From contig DGQE01000023.1 of assembly GCA_002389645.1 (NCBI GenBank), forward strand, positions 1 through 5,495: a stretch of DNA of 5,495 nucleotides, read 5' to 3'. The position numbers and the translations under genes were made by a program. This stretch comes from Flavobacteriales bacterium UBA4422. Lineage in GTDB: Bacteria > Bacteroidota > Bacteroidia > Flavobacteriales_G > Salibacteraceae. How positions within the stretch are numbered: the stretch's first letter is position 1; every line of letters starts with the position of its first letter. The notes beneath the pieces are model-generated. The model searched no databases. It saw nothing but the letters and a program-made list of their open reading frames with translations, and was not told the DNA's origin. Shown here piece after piece: positions 1 through 5,495 of this stretch.

Positions 1-1525
1 AGGCGAATTCAGCATTGAACCTGCCTCCGTAAAATTCAAGAGTAACGTTGTTCAATCACAATCGATTAAGGTCAGAGTGCTTCCTTCTAGGCAGCAATCA
101 TCGGCCCAATCAAGCACCGCGACTCAAAGTAAACCCAACCCCCAAGTTACTTCTAAAGAGAGCAAAGAAGATCTCTTTCTGAAATTATACGTAGATAAAA
201 AACAGGTCTTTGTAGGTGAACAAATCATAGCAACCTATTTGCTATACATGAATACACAAATCGTCAACTACGCATCGTCTAGACCTGTATTCAATGGTTT
301 CTATGCTCAAGAGTTAGAGGTTGATCCTTCTGGAAGTTTAGTAAATGAAACAATCAATGGCAAGCAATACACTGTCGCTACCATGAAAAAAGTGGTTTTA
401 ACGCCACAAAAATCAGGTGAAATCACAGTTCCTTCTTTGGACATGGAAATGGTGATTCGAGTTGCGGAGAAACAGAAGCGCAGAAGTATGTTTGATCAGT
501 TTTTTGGAAGCTTCAAGAATGTTAAGGTTGAAGTGAAAAGCAACGAAGAAAAGATCAATGTTTCCCGCCTTCCAACACAAGGCCAACCAAGAGATTTCAT
601 TGGAGCTGTTGGTGAATTCAAGCTTAATACCACTTTAGATAGAACAGAAGTTGGCGTAAATGAAGCCATAAATCTCACGGTAAACATTTCAGGAAATGGC
701 AACCTTGAATTAATCTCTTTACCAAAGATTGAGTTTCCAAACGATTTTGAAACTTATGACCCAAAGACAAAACAAGATATTAGCGTAACAGCTGCTGGAA
801 CCAAGGGGAAAAGAACATTTGAATATGTGCTTATCCCAAGATTTGCAGGAGAGTTTAAATTGAAGCCTGTCAGCTTTTCCTATTTCGATCCAAAAACCAA
901 ATCTTACAAACAGCTTTCATCAGAGTCCATTACCCTTAATGTGCTCAGGACAGATGGCGAATCTCTATCTAGCGGAGGAGCACACCTCGCACCTAAAAAG
1001 GAAAATGTACAAATTATTGGAAAGGATATTCGTTTTATCAAAACCGATGAACCAGAATTAAAGAGAAAAGAAAGCGGTTTTTATCGATCCACATTATTCT
1101 ACGCCCTCTCTACCCTGCCCTTTGTTGGCATGGGCGCTTCTATATTCTTATTTGGATTTTTCAGAACACAGAATTCAGATCTTAATGCCTTGAAAAGCAA
1201 GAGAGCTGGAGGTATTGCAAAGAAGCATTTAGCGAAGGCAACGAAACTATTGAATGGAGAAAATGAGCCATTTTATGATGCTATTTCTCTAGCCCTTTTT
1301 GGTTATATATCTGACAAATTAGTCATTCCATTTTCTGAGCTGAATAGAGAAAAGATTGAAGAGACACTTCAGTCAAAAAAGGTCTCATCAGACACAAAGG
1401 AAAAGCTTAAAAAAGCCTTGGATGAATGCGAAATGGTTCGCTTTGCACCCGGAATCATAAGAGGTAAAGAAGAAATGCTAAGTGCGAGTAAACAAATAAT
1501 AGAAGAACTCGAAGATGAACTGTAA
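1..1525 (+). CDS. batD: BatD family protein (aerotolerance operon), 5' end cut by window edge
   Basis: The reading frame is already open at base 2 and runs to TAA at 1523-1525, giving 507 visible residues. From my knowledge of the family, about 80-100 N-terminal residues with the signal peptide are missing. A GTG at 77 is in frame but is not the start, because the 25 codons before it (GEFSIEPASVKF...) read as the end of a BatD beta domain. In order the visible part shows the end of that domain, a Ser/Gln/Thr-rich linker (about 27-55), a beta domain with the typical VGEQI motif (about 58-180), and a further Ig-like domain with NEAINLTVNISGNGNL and LPKIEFPNDFETYDPK (about 200-315). One membrane segment follows at about 364-386 (bases 1091-1159), then a helical, charged, probably cytosolic tail of about 120 residues. 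BatD is thought to act in the periplasm with the von Willebrand-domain proteins BatA and BatB; its biochemical role is not settled. The family call is firm. Confidence 0.93.
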   Translation, partial: GEFSIEPASVKFKSNVVQSQSIKVRVLPSRQQSSAQSSTATQSKPNPQVTSKESKEDLFLKLYVDKKQVFVGEQIIATYLLYMNTQIVNYASSRPVFNGFYAQELEVDPSGSLVNETINGKQYTVATMKKVVLTPQKSGEITVPSLDMEMVIRVAEKQKRRSMFDQFFGSFKNVKVEVKSNEEKINVSRLPTQGQPRDFIGAVGEFKLNTTLDRTEVGVNEAINLTVNISGNGNLELISLPKIEFPNDFETYDPKTKQDISVTAAGTKGKRTFEYVLIPRFAGEFKLKPVSFSYFDPKTKSYKQLSSESITLNVLRTDGESLSSGGAHLAPKKENVQIIGKDIRFIKTDEPELKRKESGFYRSTLFYALSTLPFVGMGASIFLFGFFRTQNSDLNALKSKRAGGIAKKHLAKATKLLNGENEPFYDAISLALFGYISDKLVIPFSELNREKIEETLQSKKVSSDTKEKLKKALDECEMVRFAPGIIRGKEEMLSASKQIIEELEDEL

Positions 1526-2282
1526 AGGTTTGATCATATTGATTTTCAGCGTTTTTGGAATGAATAGCCAATTCATGGCAAACGAAGGCCATTATGAAGC
1601 CCTTTTTGAAAAAGCCAATGAAGTGTACAAGGCTGGCAACTATGATTCTGCTAAGGGGCTTTACAGCGAAATCATTCAAAACGGGATGGTCTCATCAGAA
1701 TTGTTTTATAACCTCGGAAATACCTTTTATAAAAAAGGAAACATTCCTGAGGCCATTCTATTTTTCGAGCGTGCACATCGGCTTTCTCCAAATGATGAAG
1801 ACATAAAATACAACCTTGATATTGCCAACACATACATCACGGATAAAATCACGCCACTCGAAAATGTATTCTTTACGAAATGGTGGGAATCGATTACATA
1901 TGCCTTTTCAGTGACAACGTGGTCTGTACTATTTATTTTATTGCTATTTGCCGCAGCAGCACTATTCACGCTATTCGGAGTTTCAAACAACAGAAAAGTT
2001 AAACAATTAGGCCTTCTAGGAGGTGGATTCGTTCTAGGCGCTTCTATTGTGGTGATACTATTGACTAATTCAGCCTTTAATAAATTGAACTTAAATCAAG
2101 CTATTGTATTTTCACCAACGGTGAATATTAAAAGTGAACCGGGGCTTAACGCTATGGATCAATTCGTTATTCATGAGGGTTTGAAAGTAGAAATTATAGA
2201 CACAGATGGCGATTGGACTCGGATTCGATTAAGTGATGGGAATTCAGGCTGGTTGCAAAGTCAGTCGATAGAGAAGATATAA
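1515..2282 (+). CDS. batE: BatE-like TPR / SH3 domain membrane protein
   Basis: This is a complete gene of 255 aa. The start ATG at 1515 overlaps the last 11 nt of batD in another frame, which suggests one transcript and coupled translation. Residues 1-22 form a signal-like hydrophobic stretch (MNCKGLIILIFSVFG). TPR units lie at about 27-59 (ANEVYKAGNYDSAKGLYSEI) and 61-94 (FYNLGNTFYKKGNIPEAILF), with a partial third helix pair to about 108. Two membrane segments follow at about 134-155 and 165-184. The C-terminus (about 196-253) is a bacterial SH3-like domain with VNIKSEPG, a DGDWTRIRL strand and a final GWLQSQSIEKI. This TPR-TM-TM-SH3 order is the classic BatE layout in Bacteroidota. The protein probably places the TPRs and SH3 domain in the periplasm, working with BatA-D. 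Family membership is firm, but the molecular function is poorly known. Confidence 0.93.
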   Translation: MNCKGLIILIFSVFGMNSQFMANEGHYEALFEKANEVYKAGNYDSAKGLYSEIIQNGMVSSELFYNLGNTFYKKGNIPEAILFFERAHRLSPNDEDIKYNLDIANTYITDKITPLENVFFTKWWESITYAFSVTTWSVLFILLLFAAAALFTLFGVSNNRKVKQLGLLGGGFVLGASIVVILLTNSAFNKLNLNQAIVFSPTVNIKSEPGLNAMDQFVIHEGLKVEIIDTDGDWTRIRLSDGNSGWLQSQSIEKI

Positions 2283-2329
2283 CTCTCAGAAAATAAGCGA
2301 TTATCTCTATCAAGCCGATAAATTTCCGA

Positions 2330-2363
2330 GCTTTAAGAGTTACTTTCGTTTCAACTTTAAAGC
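2330..2363. repeat. 7-bp inverted repeat in the ilvE leader
   Basis: GCTTTAA at 2330-2336 is the exact reverse complement of TTAAAGC at 2357-2363, separated by 20 nt. It could form a weak AT-rich hairpin ending 11 nt before the ilvE ATG. The loop contains TACTTTCG (2341-2348), one base from the Bacteroidota -7 consensus TAnnTTTG, but no convincing -33 element sits 19-21 bp upstream. The 92-bp gap 2283-2374 probably carries the ilvE promoter and leader. Which of these elements, if any, is functional cannot be told from one sequence. There is no leader peptide rich in Ile, Leu or Val codons and no recognisable T-box. Confidence 0.3.
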
Positions 2364-2374
2364 ATCGTATTAAC

Positions 2375-3439
2375 ATGATTGGTACCCTCGATATAGAGAT
2401 TAATAAAACGTCAGAATCAAAACTGAGCCAAGTGGACTTCGATAACCTCCCATTTGGAAAAGTATTTGCCGATCATATGTTGATTGCAAAATATGAAAAC
2501 GGTGCATGGTCAAGGGCTAGCATTCAACCATATGGAGACATAAGCCTATCACCCGCTTCTTCTATGATTCATTATGGACAATCAATTTTTGAAGGATTAA
2601 AAGCTTTTAAAAGTGAACGTAATGAAGTCCTTATTTTTCGCCCAGAAGAAAATTGGAAGCGAATGAATGCATCAGCCGTAAGAATGTGCATGCCAGAGGT
2701 TCCAAAAGATATATTTCTAGGCGGAATGCGTCAGTTGATTGATCTTGATCGAAACTGGGTACCCAACAATTCTGAAAGTGCACTTTACATTCGTCCATTT
2801 CTATTTGCAACGGACGCACTGCTCGGTGTGAAACCTTCTGAGAGCTATATGTTCATGATAATAACCGCTCCTGTTGGTCCTTATTATGTAAAACCGTTGC
2901 ACCTAAAAATCGAAACCGAATTCACCAGAGCAGCCATAGGTGGTGTTGGTTCAGCGAAAGCTGCAGGGAATTATGGAGCCGCTATGTACCCGGCAATGCT
3001 AGCACAAAAAGAAGGTATTGATCAATTGATATGGACAGATGCAAAAGAGCATAAGTATCTAGAAGAGGCGGGAACAATGAATATGATGGTAGTCATCAAT
3101 GATAAGCTCATAACGCCACCGCTAAAATCAACTATTCTTCCAGGAATCACACGCAAGAGCTTTCTTGAATTGACAAAAGAGGCTGGTTACGAGGTTGAAG
3201 AGCGAGCGATCAGCGTATCCGAAGTCATTGAGGCAATTAAATCAGGGGACCTTATAGAACTATTCGGAGTTGGAACCGCTGCAACTACAGCTCAAGTGGA
3301 GAAGCTAACATTTGAAGGAAACACATATGATTTGCCATCTAAGGAGTCTCGTGTAATTTCTAATTCGATCGGTCAAAAACTATTGAGGATTAAAAAGGGC
3401 ATTGACCCAGATACTCACGGTTGGAATATTTCTATCTAA
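2375..3439 (+). CDS. ilvE: Branched-chain amino acid aminotransferase (PLP fold type IV)
   Basis: This complete enzyme of 354 aa catalyses reversible amino transfer between glutamate/2-oxoglutarate and Leu, Ile or Val and their 2-oxo acids, in the cytosol. Its length and motifs match the longer, eukaryote-like BCAT subgroup (about 350-365 aa) rather than the roughly 310-aa E. coli IlvE. Visible motifs are LPFGKVFADHM (25-35), HYGQSIFEGLKAFK (66-79), ALYIRPFLFATDALLGV (136-152) with the substrate-region Arg140, and GSAKAAGNYGA with the Schiff-base Lys195. EEAGTMNMM (230-238) holds the conserved PLP-contacting Glu, and GVGTAATTAQV (298-308) forms the phosphate-binding loop. The start is well supported because the N-terminal lead (LDIEINKTSESKLSQVDF) is typical of Bacteroidota homologues. 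The CXXC redox switch of mammalian BCATs is absent at GTAATTA. It lies 92 bp after batE, so it is probably transcribed separately. The stop overlaps the tail of the opposing small gene by 4 nt. No other ilv or leu gene is in view. Confidence 0.96.
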   Translation: MIGTLDIEINKTSESKLSQVDFDNLPFGKVFADHMLIAKYENGAWSRASIQPYGDISLSPASSMIHYGQSIFEGLKAFKSERNEVLIFRPEENWKRMNASAVRMCMPEVPKDIFLGGMRQLIDLDRNWVPNNSESALYIRPFLFATDALLGVKPSESYMFMIITAPVGPYYVKPLHLKIETEFTRAAIGGVGSAKAAGNYGAAMYPAMLAQKEGIDQLIWTDAKEHKYLEEAGTMNMMVVINDKLITPPLKSTILPGITRKSFLELTKEAGYEVEERAISVSEVIEAIKSGDLIELFGVGTAATTAQVEKLTFEGNTYDLPSKESRVISNSIGQKLLRIKKGIDPDTHGWNISI

Positions 3440-3762
3440 GCCGCTCCAGCTCTTGACTTTCTATCATTCAGTGCAGCGAGAAATGATCTAACGAGATCTA
3501 TCTCCATCTTATCATTGCTTCTTTTGCGCTTTAACTCTAATCCAATATTGCGCACTTCGACTATTAATTCAGTTCCTCGAGAAAGTTCGACTAACCGAGC
3601 ATTAAGATGTTTTGCAAACTTGAATCTTGATTCAACAATTGCTTCTATCTCGAAATTGTGATTATCGCAATGCAGGAACACAAAGCCTTGTGATTGAATC
3701 ACTTTGCTCAAAACTGAAAAAGTTTCTTGACTTCGGGTATTATTAATAACTGCACTTTTCAT
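3436..3762 (-). CDS. Small hypothetical protein, possibly DUF1499-like
   Basis: I do not recognise this 108-aa protein with certainty. I chose ATG at 3762; an in-frame GTG at 3768 would add two residues. There is no signal peptide or membrane segment, so it is probably cytosolic. The pattern suggests an N-terminal helix (about 13-25, ETFSVLSKVIQSQG), a beta-rich core (about 27-78, with FVFLHC, NFEIEAIVESRFKF, ARLVELSRG and TELIVEVRNIG) and a C-terminal helix (about 86-100, IDLVRSFLAALND). From memory, this order resembles DUF1499 (strand, EA..T/SR.. strand, G-[ST]-x-V-x-V-R, terminal RI..FLAAL helix), but the usual SRxGxxDxGxN signature is missing. That link is therefore a hypothesis. The frame fills what would otherwise be a 400-bp gap, and its protein-like alternation of hydrophobic strands argues it is real. 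It converges on ilvE with a 4-nt overlap and is divergent from the hydrolase at 3843. Confidence 0.62.
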   Translation of the reverse strand: MKSAVINNTRSQETFSVLSKVIQSQGFVFLHCDNHNFEIEAIVESRFKFAKHLNARLVELSRGTELIVEVRNIGLELKRKRSNDKMEIDLVRSFLAALNDRKSRAGAA

Positions 3763-3780
3763 TCGCACTTCAAAGGCCGT

Positions 3781-3800
3781 TCTTATTCATTATCATAAGA
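3781..3800. repeat. 6-bp inverted repeat in a divergent intergenic gap, possible operator
   Basis: TCTTAT at 3781-3786 is the exact reverse complement of ATAAGA at 3795-3800, with an 8-bp spacer. The palindrome TTAATTAA follows directly at 3801-3808. This lies in the 80-bp AT-rich gap (3763-3842) between the divergent small gene and the hydrolase, where promoters for both should sit. A 20-bp dyad there could be an operator for a dimeric regulator. AT-rich DNA also produces such repeats by chance, so confidence is low. Confidence 0.25.
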
Positions 3801-3828
3801 TTAATTAAGCGTAATTTTTTCGATTGAG

Positions 3829-3835
3829 TATTTTG
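3829..3835 (+). promoter_or_regulatory. Possible imperfect Bacteroidota -7 element for the hydrolase gene
   Basis: TATTTTG at 3829-3835 is one base short of the TAnnTTTG -7 consensus of Bacteroidota sigma factors. The proposed TTG start at 3843 follows within 8 nt, so the mRNA would have almost no leader. I see no clear -33 TTTG partner at the expected spacing. This is a weak, T-rich match. Confidence 0.22.
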
Positions 3836-3842
3836 CAAAGAA

Positions 3843-4730
3843 TTGGGGCTGAACTATAACATATCGGGTAAAGGAAAAACACTTGTTTTTGTGCATGGTG
3901 CATTTATTAATTCTGAAATATGGATGCATCAGAAAACAGAGTTTTCAAAATATTATCAGATAATCACCATTGACCTTCCGTCACACGGAAAATCTACTCC
4001 CCAGGCAACTGAAGAGTATCATGTTGAAGGTTTCTCTAAAACGGTAATCTCACTGCTCGATGAATTGAATATTACACAATTCACGATCATAGGACTCTCT
4101 TTGGGCGCAATGATAGCACAATGTGTGGCCTCAAAGTATCCGCTTAGAGTAGAAGGTATAGTGCTTGTTGGCAGTTCTGCATCAATGAGGTTAAGCCTTC
4201 TTGAAAAAACGATAACAGCAGTGTTATTTCCAAAGTGGCTTGCCATGTGGCTTTTTGGAAAACTCACCATCAAACAGTTTTTAAAGCTTTCGTTTATGAT
4301 GACATGGTTTATGCGCGGCAATAAATGGCTTGGAGGTCCTGTTACAAGACAGAAAATTCGAGAAAGTATTCAAATGATTGAGCGATCAGAAATCAAAAAA
4401 ATATATGCTGCAGTTCACACTTTTAGAAAACAGAACTTAAAAACTGGAGATTATCCTGTAATGCTCATTAATGGCCAATACGACTCGCCAGTAATTCATT
4501 ACCACTCATTCTATTTAAAAAAGGAACTTCAGGAAAGAGCTAGCATATATACGGTTCCGAATACGGGCCACGCTTGCAATTTTGACAATCACGAGAGTTT
4601 TAACGGAATGCTATTTGAATGGTTGAAAGAAAAAAAGATCACTTCTGAAGAAGCTAAGGTTATTCCAATTAGCGAAAAAGATTGTATTTCAGAATACAAT
4701 AAATTGCACGAAAGCCGTCTCGCCAATTGA
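3843..4730 (+). CDS. Alpha/beta-hydrolase fold protein with intact catalytic triad
   Basis: This 295-aa protein starts at TTG 3843. An in-frame TGA at 3825 excludes a longer product, and the first in-frame ATG lies beyond the essential HGAF motif. With TTG read as Met, the N-terminus (MGLNYNISGKGKTLVFVHGA) has the usual length before the first strand. Motifs are HGAF (18-21, oxyanion hole), DLPSHGKS (44-51), nucleophile elbow GLSLG (84-88) with Ser86, acid Asp214 in NGQYDSP, and His243 in NTGHACNF. A lid region rich in Trp, Phe and Met (about 120-165) suggests a hydrophobic substrate. The family includes esterases, lipases and C-C hydrolases; the exact substrate cannot be told. The fold should end near residue 265 (FEWLKEKK). 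The last 30 residues are an extra polar tail, and residues 276-295 lie antisense to the glycosyltransferase end (62-nt overlap). Confidence 0.87.
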   Translation: MGLNYNISGKGKTLVFVHGAFINSEIWMHQKTEFSKYYQIITIDLPSHGKSTPQATEEYHVEGFSKTVISLLDELNITQFTIIGLSLGAMIAQCVASKYPLRVEGIVLVGSSASMRLSLLEKTITAVLFPKWLAMWLFGKLTIKQFLKLSFMMTWFMRGNKWLGGPVTRQKIRESIQMIERSEIKKIYAAVHTFRKQNLKTGDYPVMLINGQYDSPVIHYHSFYLKKELQERASIYTVPNTGHACNFDNHESFNGMLFEWLKEKKITSEEAKVIPISEKDCISEYNKLHESRLAN

Positions 4731-5379
4731 TCTTCTTACCTTCAGCGAAGGTTCTGCCATAATAAGAAATACCAACCTCATAGATCCTGATGTCTTTGAT
4801 TCGAGCAAATTTGGCGGTTATTTCAGGCTCGATGCCAAATCTATTTTCTTCAAGAGTAAAATGCTCTAACAAATCTCGCCTAAACATCTTATAGCAAGTC
4901 TCCATGTCCGTCAAGTTCAAGTCGGTAAATAAATTTGACAAGAATGTCAGAAATTTATTACCTATACTATGCCAGAAAAATAAGATTCTATGTGGATTAC
5001 CGCCTACAAAACGACTTCCGTAAACTACGTCCGCTACTCCTTTTGAAATTGGTTTAATGAGAATGTTGTACTCTTCGGGGTCATACTCCAAATCAGCATC
5101 TTGAATCACAATTACATCTCCGGTAGCTTCCTCAAAACCCCTGCGGATTGCTGCACCTTTACCCTTATTGTGAGGCTGTTTAAAATACTTGATCTTAGTC
5201 TCGTTGTTTTGATCGATAAACGATTCGATAGCTCCTTGAGTTTCATCTGTTGATGCATCATCAACTATGATGATTTCTTTATCAATACCATTATCCATAA
5301 CTACTGCCAAAACCTTGTTCAGTATGAGGTGTATTGTTTTAGCCTCGTTGTAAGCGGGAATTACAATTGATAATTTCAT
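4669..5379 (-). CDS. Family 2 glycosyltransferase, DPM1-like (polyprenyl-phosphate sugar transfer)
   Basis: This is a complete GT-A fold enzyme of 236 aa. It begins MKLSIVIPAYNE with the first nucleotide-binding strand directly at the N-terminus, so ATG at 5379 is secure. Motifs are IPAYNE (7-12), IIIVDDASTDET (36-47), NKGKGAAIRRGFEEATGD (71-88), the metal-binding DAD at 94-96 in IQDADLEYDP, and YGSRF (120-124). TDMETCYKMFRRDLL (157-171) and FGIEPEITAK (181-190) are diagnostic of the dolichyl-phosphate mannose synthase-like group. There is no C-terminal membrane pair, so it is a soluble or peripheral cytosolic enzyme. It probably transfers a hexose from a nucleotide sugar to a polyprenyl phosphate or to an envelope glycan; donor and acceptor are unknown. 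The end (NWRDGFRAIYCILKYN) is the normal family terminus. No Shine-Dalgarno sequence is visible. TATATTCG on the minus strand (5395-5388) is a one-mismatch -7 candidate 8 nt before the ATG. Confidence 0.93.
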   Translation of the reverse strand: MKLSIVIPAYNEAKTIHLILNKVLAVVMDNGIDKEIIIVDDASTDETQGAIESFIDQNNETKIKYFKQPHNKGKGAAIRRGFEEATGDVIVIQDADLEYDPEEYNILIKPISKGVADVVYGSRFVGGNPHRILFFWHSIGNKFLTFLSNLFTDLNLTDMETCYKMFRRDLLEHFTLEENRFGIEPEITAKFARIKDIRIYEVGISYYGRTFAEGKKINWRDGFRAIYCILKYNLFR

Positions 5380-5426
5380 AAGGATGGCGAATATAATGTA
5401 TAGTGCAGCGTTAGATTTCCTAATCT

Positions 5427-5434
5427 TATTTTTG
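5427..5434 (+). promoter_or_regulatory. Candidate Bacteroidota -7 element (TATTTTTG)
   Basis: TATTTTTG matches the TAnnTTTG consensus exactly and ends 5 nt before the ATG at 5440. If used, transcription would begin at or next to the start codon, giving a leaderless mRNA. No clear -33 TTTG is visible around 5403-5408, and a T-rich stretch can match by chance. It sits in the 60-bp gap (5380-5439) between two divergent genes. Confidence 0.3.
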
Positions 5435-5439
5435 TAACC

Positions 5440-5495
5440 ATGAAGTCTTGCTCAATAATTATTTTGACCTGTTTGATATTCTCACTTTCATCATG
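5440..5495 (+). CDS. Start of a probable secreted protein, cut by window edge
   Basis: Only 18 complete codons are visible, reading MKSCSIIILTCLIFSLSS from ATG 5440 to the end of the window. Lys2 followed by an Ile/Leu/Phe-rich core and small polar residues looks like a signal peptide or lipoprotein leader, so export is likely. The frame upstream is closed by TAG at 5401-5403 with no other ATG between, which supports this start. The gene would be divergent from the glycosyltransferase with a 60-bp gap. Nothing can be said about its function. The call rests on the signal-like sequence and the promoter-like element just upstream. Confidence 0.5.
   Translation, partial: MKSCSIIILTCLIFSLSS

Noticed and set aside
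77..79. GTG at 77 as the start of the first gene
   Set aside because: The same frame is open to the left edge and the 25 upstream codons read as BatD-like sequence, so the gene begins outside the window.
1455..1679. 74-aa minus-strand frame across the batD/batE junction
   Set aside because: It lies wholly antisense to two well-supported genes, with no family-like motif and an implausible composition. It is a shadow frame.
1727..1990. 87-aa minus-strand frame inside batE
   Set aside because: It is antisense to the TPR and membrane-coding parts of batE, without recognisable domains. It is most likely a chance open frame.
2301..2321. TTATC-N11-GATAA after batE as a transcription terminator
   Set aside because: A 5-bp AT-rich stem with an 11-nt loop and no following T-run is too weak to call an intrinsic terminator.
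3430..3480. Bidirectional terminator between ilvE and the small convergent gene
   Set aside because: The two stop codons overlap, and I see no GC-rich hairpin followed by T residues around the junction.
4019..4321. 100-aa minus-strand frame inside the hydrolase gene
   Set aside because: It covers the nucleophile-elbow region on the opposite strand. The hydrolase is clearly the coding frame, and this frame has no start context or motifs.
3436..4730. The small protein and the hydrolase as a toxin-antitoxin or defence pair
   Set aside because: They are divergent and do not overlap at their 5' ends. Neither has a toxin, nuclease or DNA-binding motif, and the hydrolase is an ordinary triad enzyme.

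Overview
The window looks like a piece of a Bacteroidota chromosome, most likely a marine Cytophagales-type relative. This is inferred from the adjacent batD and batE genes, which have the domain layout typical of that phylum. It is also supported by AT-leaning DNA, starts without clear Shine-Dalgarno sequences, and -7 elements resembling the Bacteroidota TAnnTTTG consensus. I see no rRNA, tRNA, CRISPR array, insertion sequence or phage gene.

Region 1 (1-2282, + strand) is the 3' end of a Bat (Bacteroides aerotolerance) operon. It holds a BatD protein cut by the left edge, then BatE, whose start codon lies 11 nt inside the end of batD. Together they encode an envelope pair: a periplasmic Ig-like protein with one membrane anchor, and a TPR / two-TM / SH3 protein.

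Region 2 (2283-3439, + strand) is a 92-bp leader followed by a complete PLP-dependent branched-chain amino acid aminotransferase (ilvE).

Region 3 (3436-3762, - strand) is a small unrecognised protein of 108 aa. It converges on ilvE with a 4-nt tail-to-tail overlap and may be a remote relative of DUF1499. A short 80-bp AT-rich gap with an inverted repeat separates it from a divergent gene.

Region 4 (3843-4730, + strand) is an alpha/beta-hydrolase with an intact catalytic triad and a probable TTG start. Its last 20 codons lie antisense to the conserved C-terminal end of the next gene.

Region 5 (4669-5379, - strand) is a DPM1-like family 2 glycosyltransferase. A 60-bp divergent gap follows, then the first 18 codons of a probable secreted protein that runs off the right edge.

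Apart from batD-batE, the genes do not form an obvious joint pathway. This reads as an ordinary core-genome region, and I find no convincing new multi-gene system. The points most worth a second look are the antisense-overprinted tail of the hydrolase, the small hypothetical protein, and the apparently leaderless starts.
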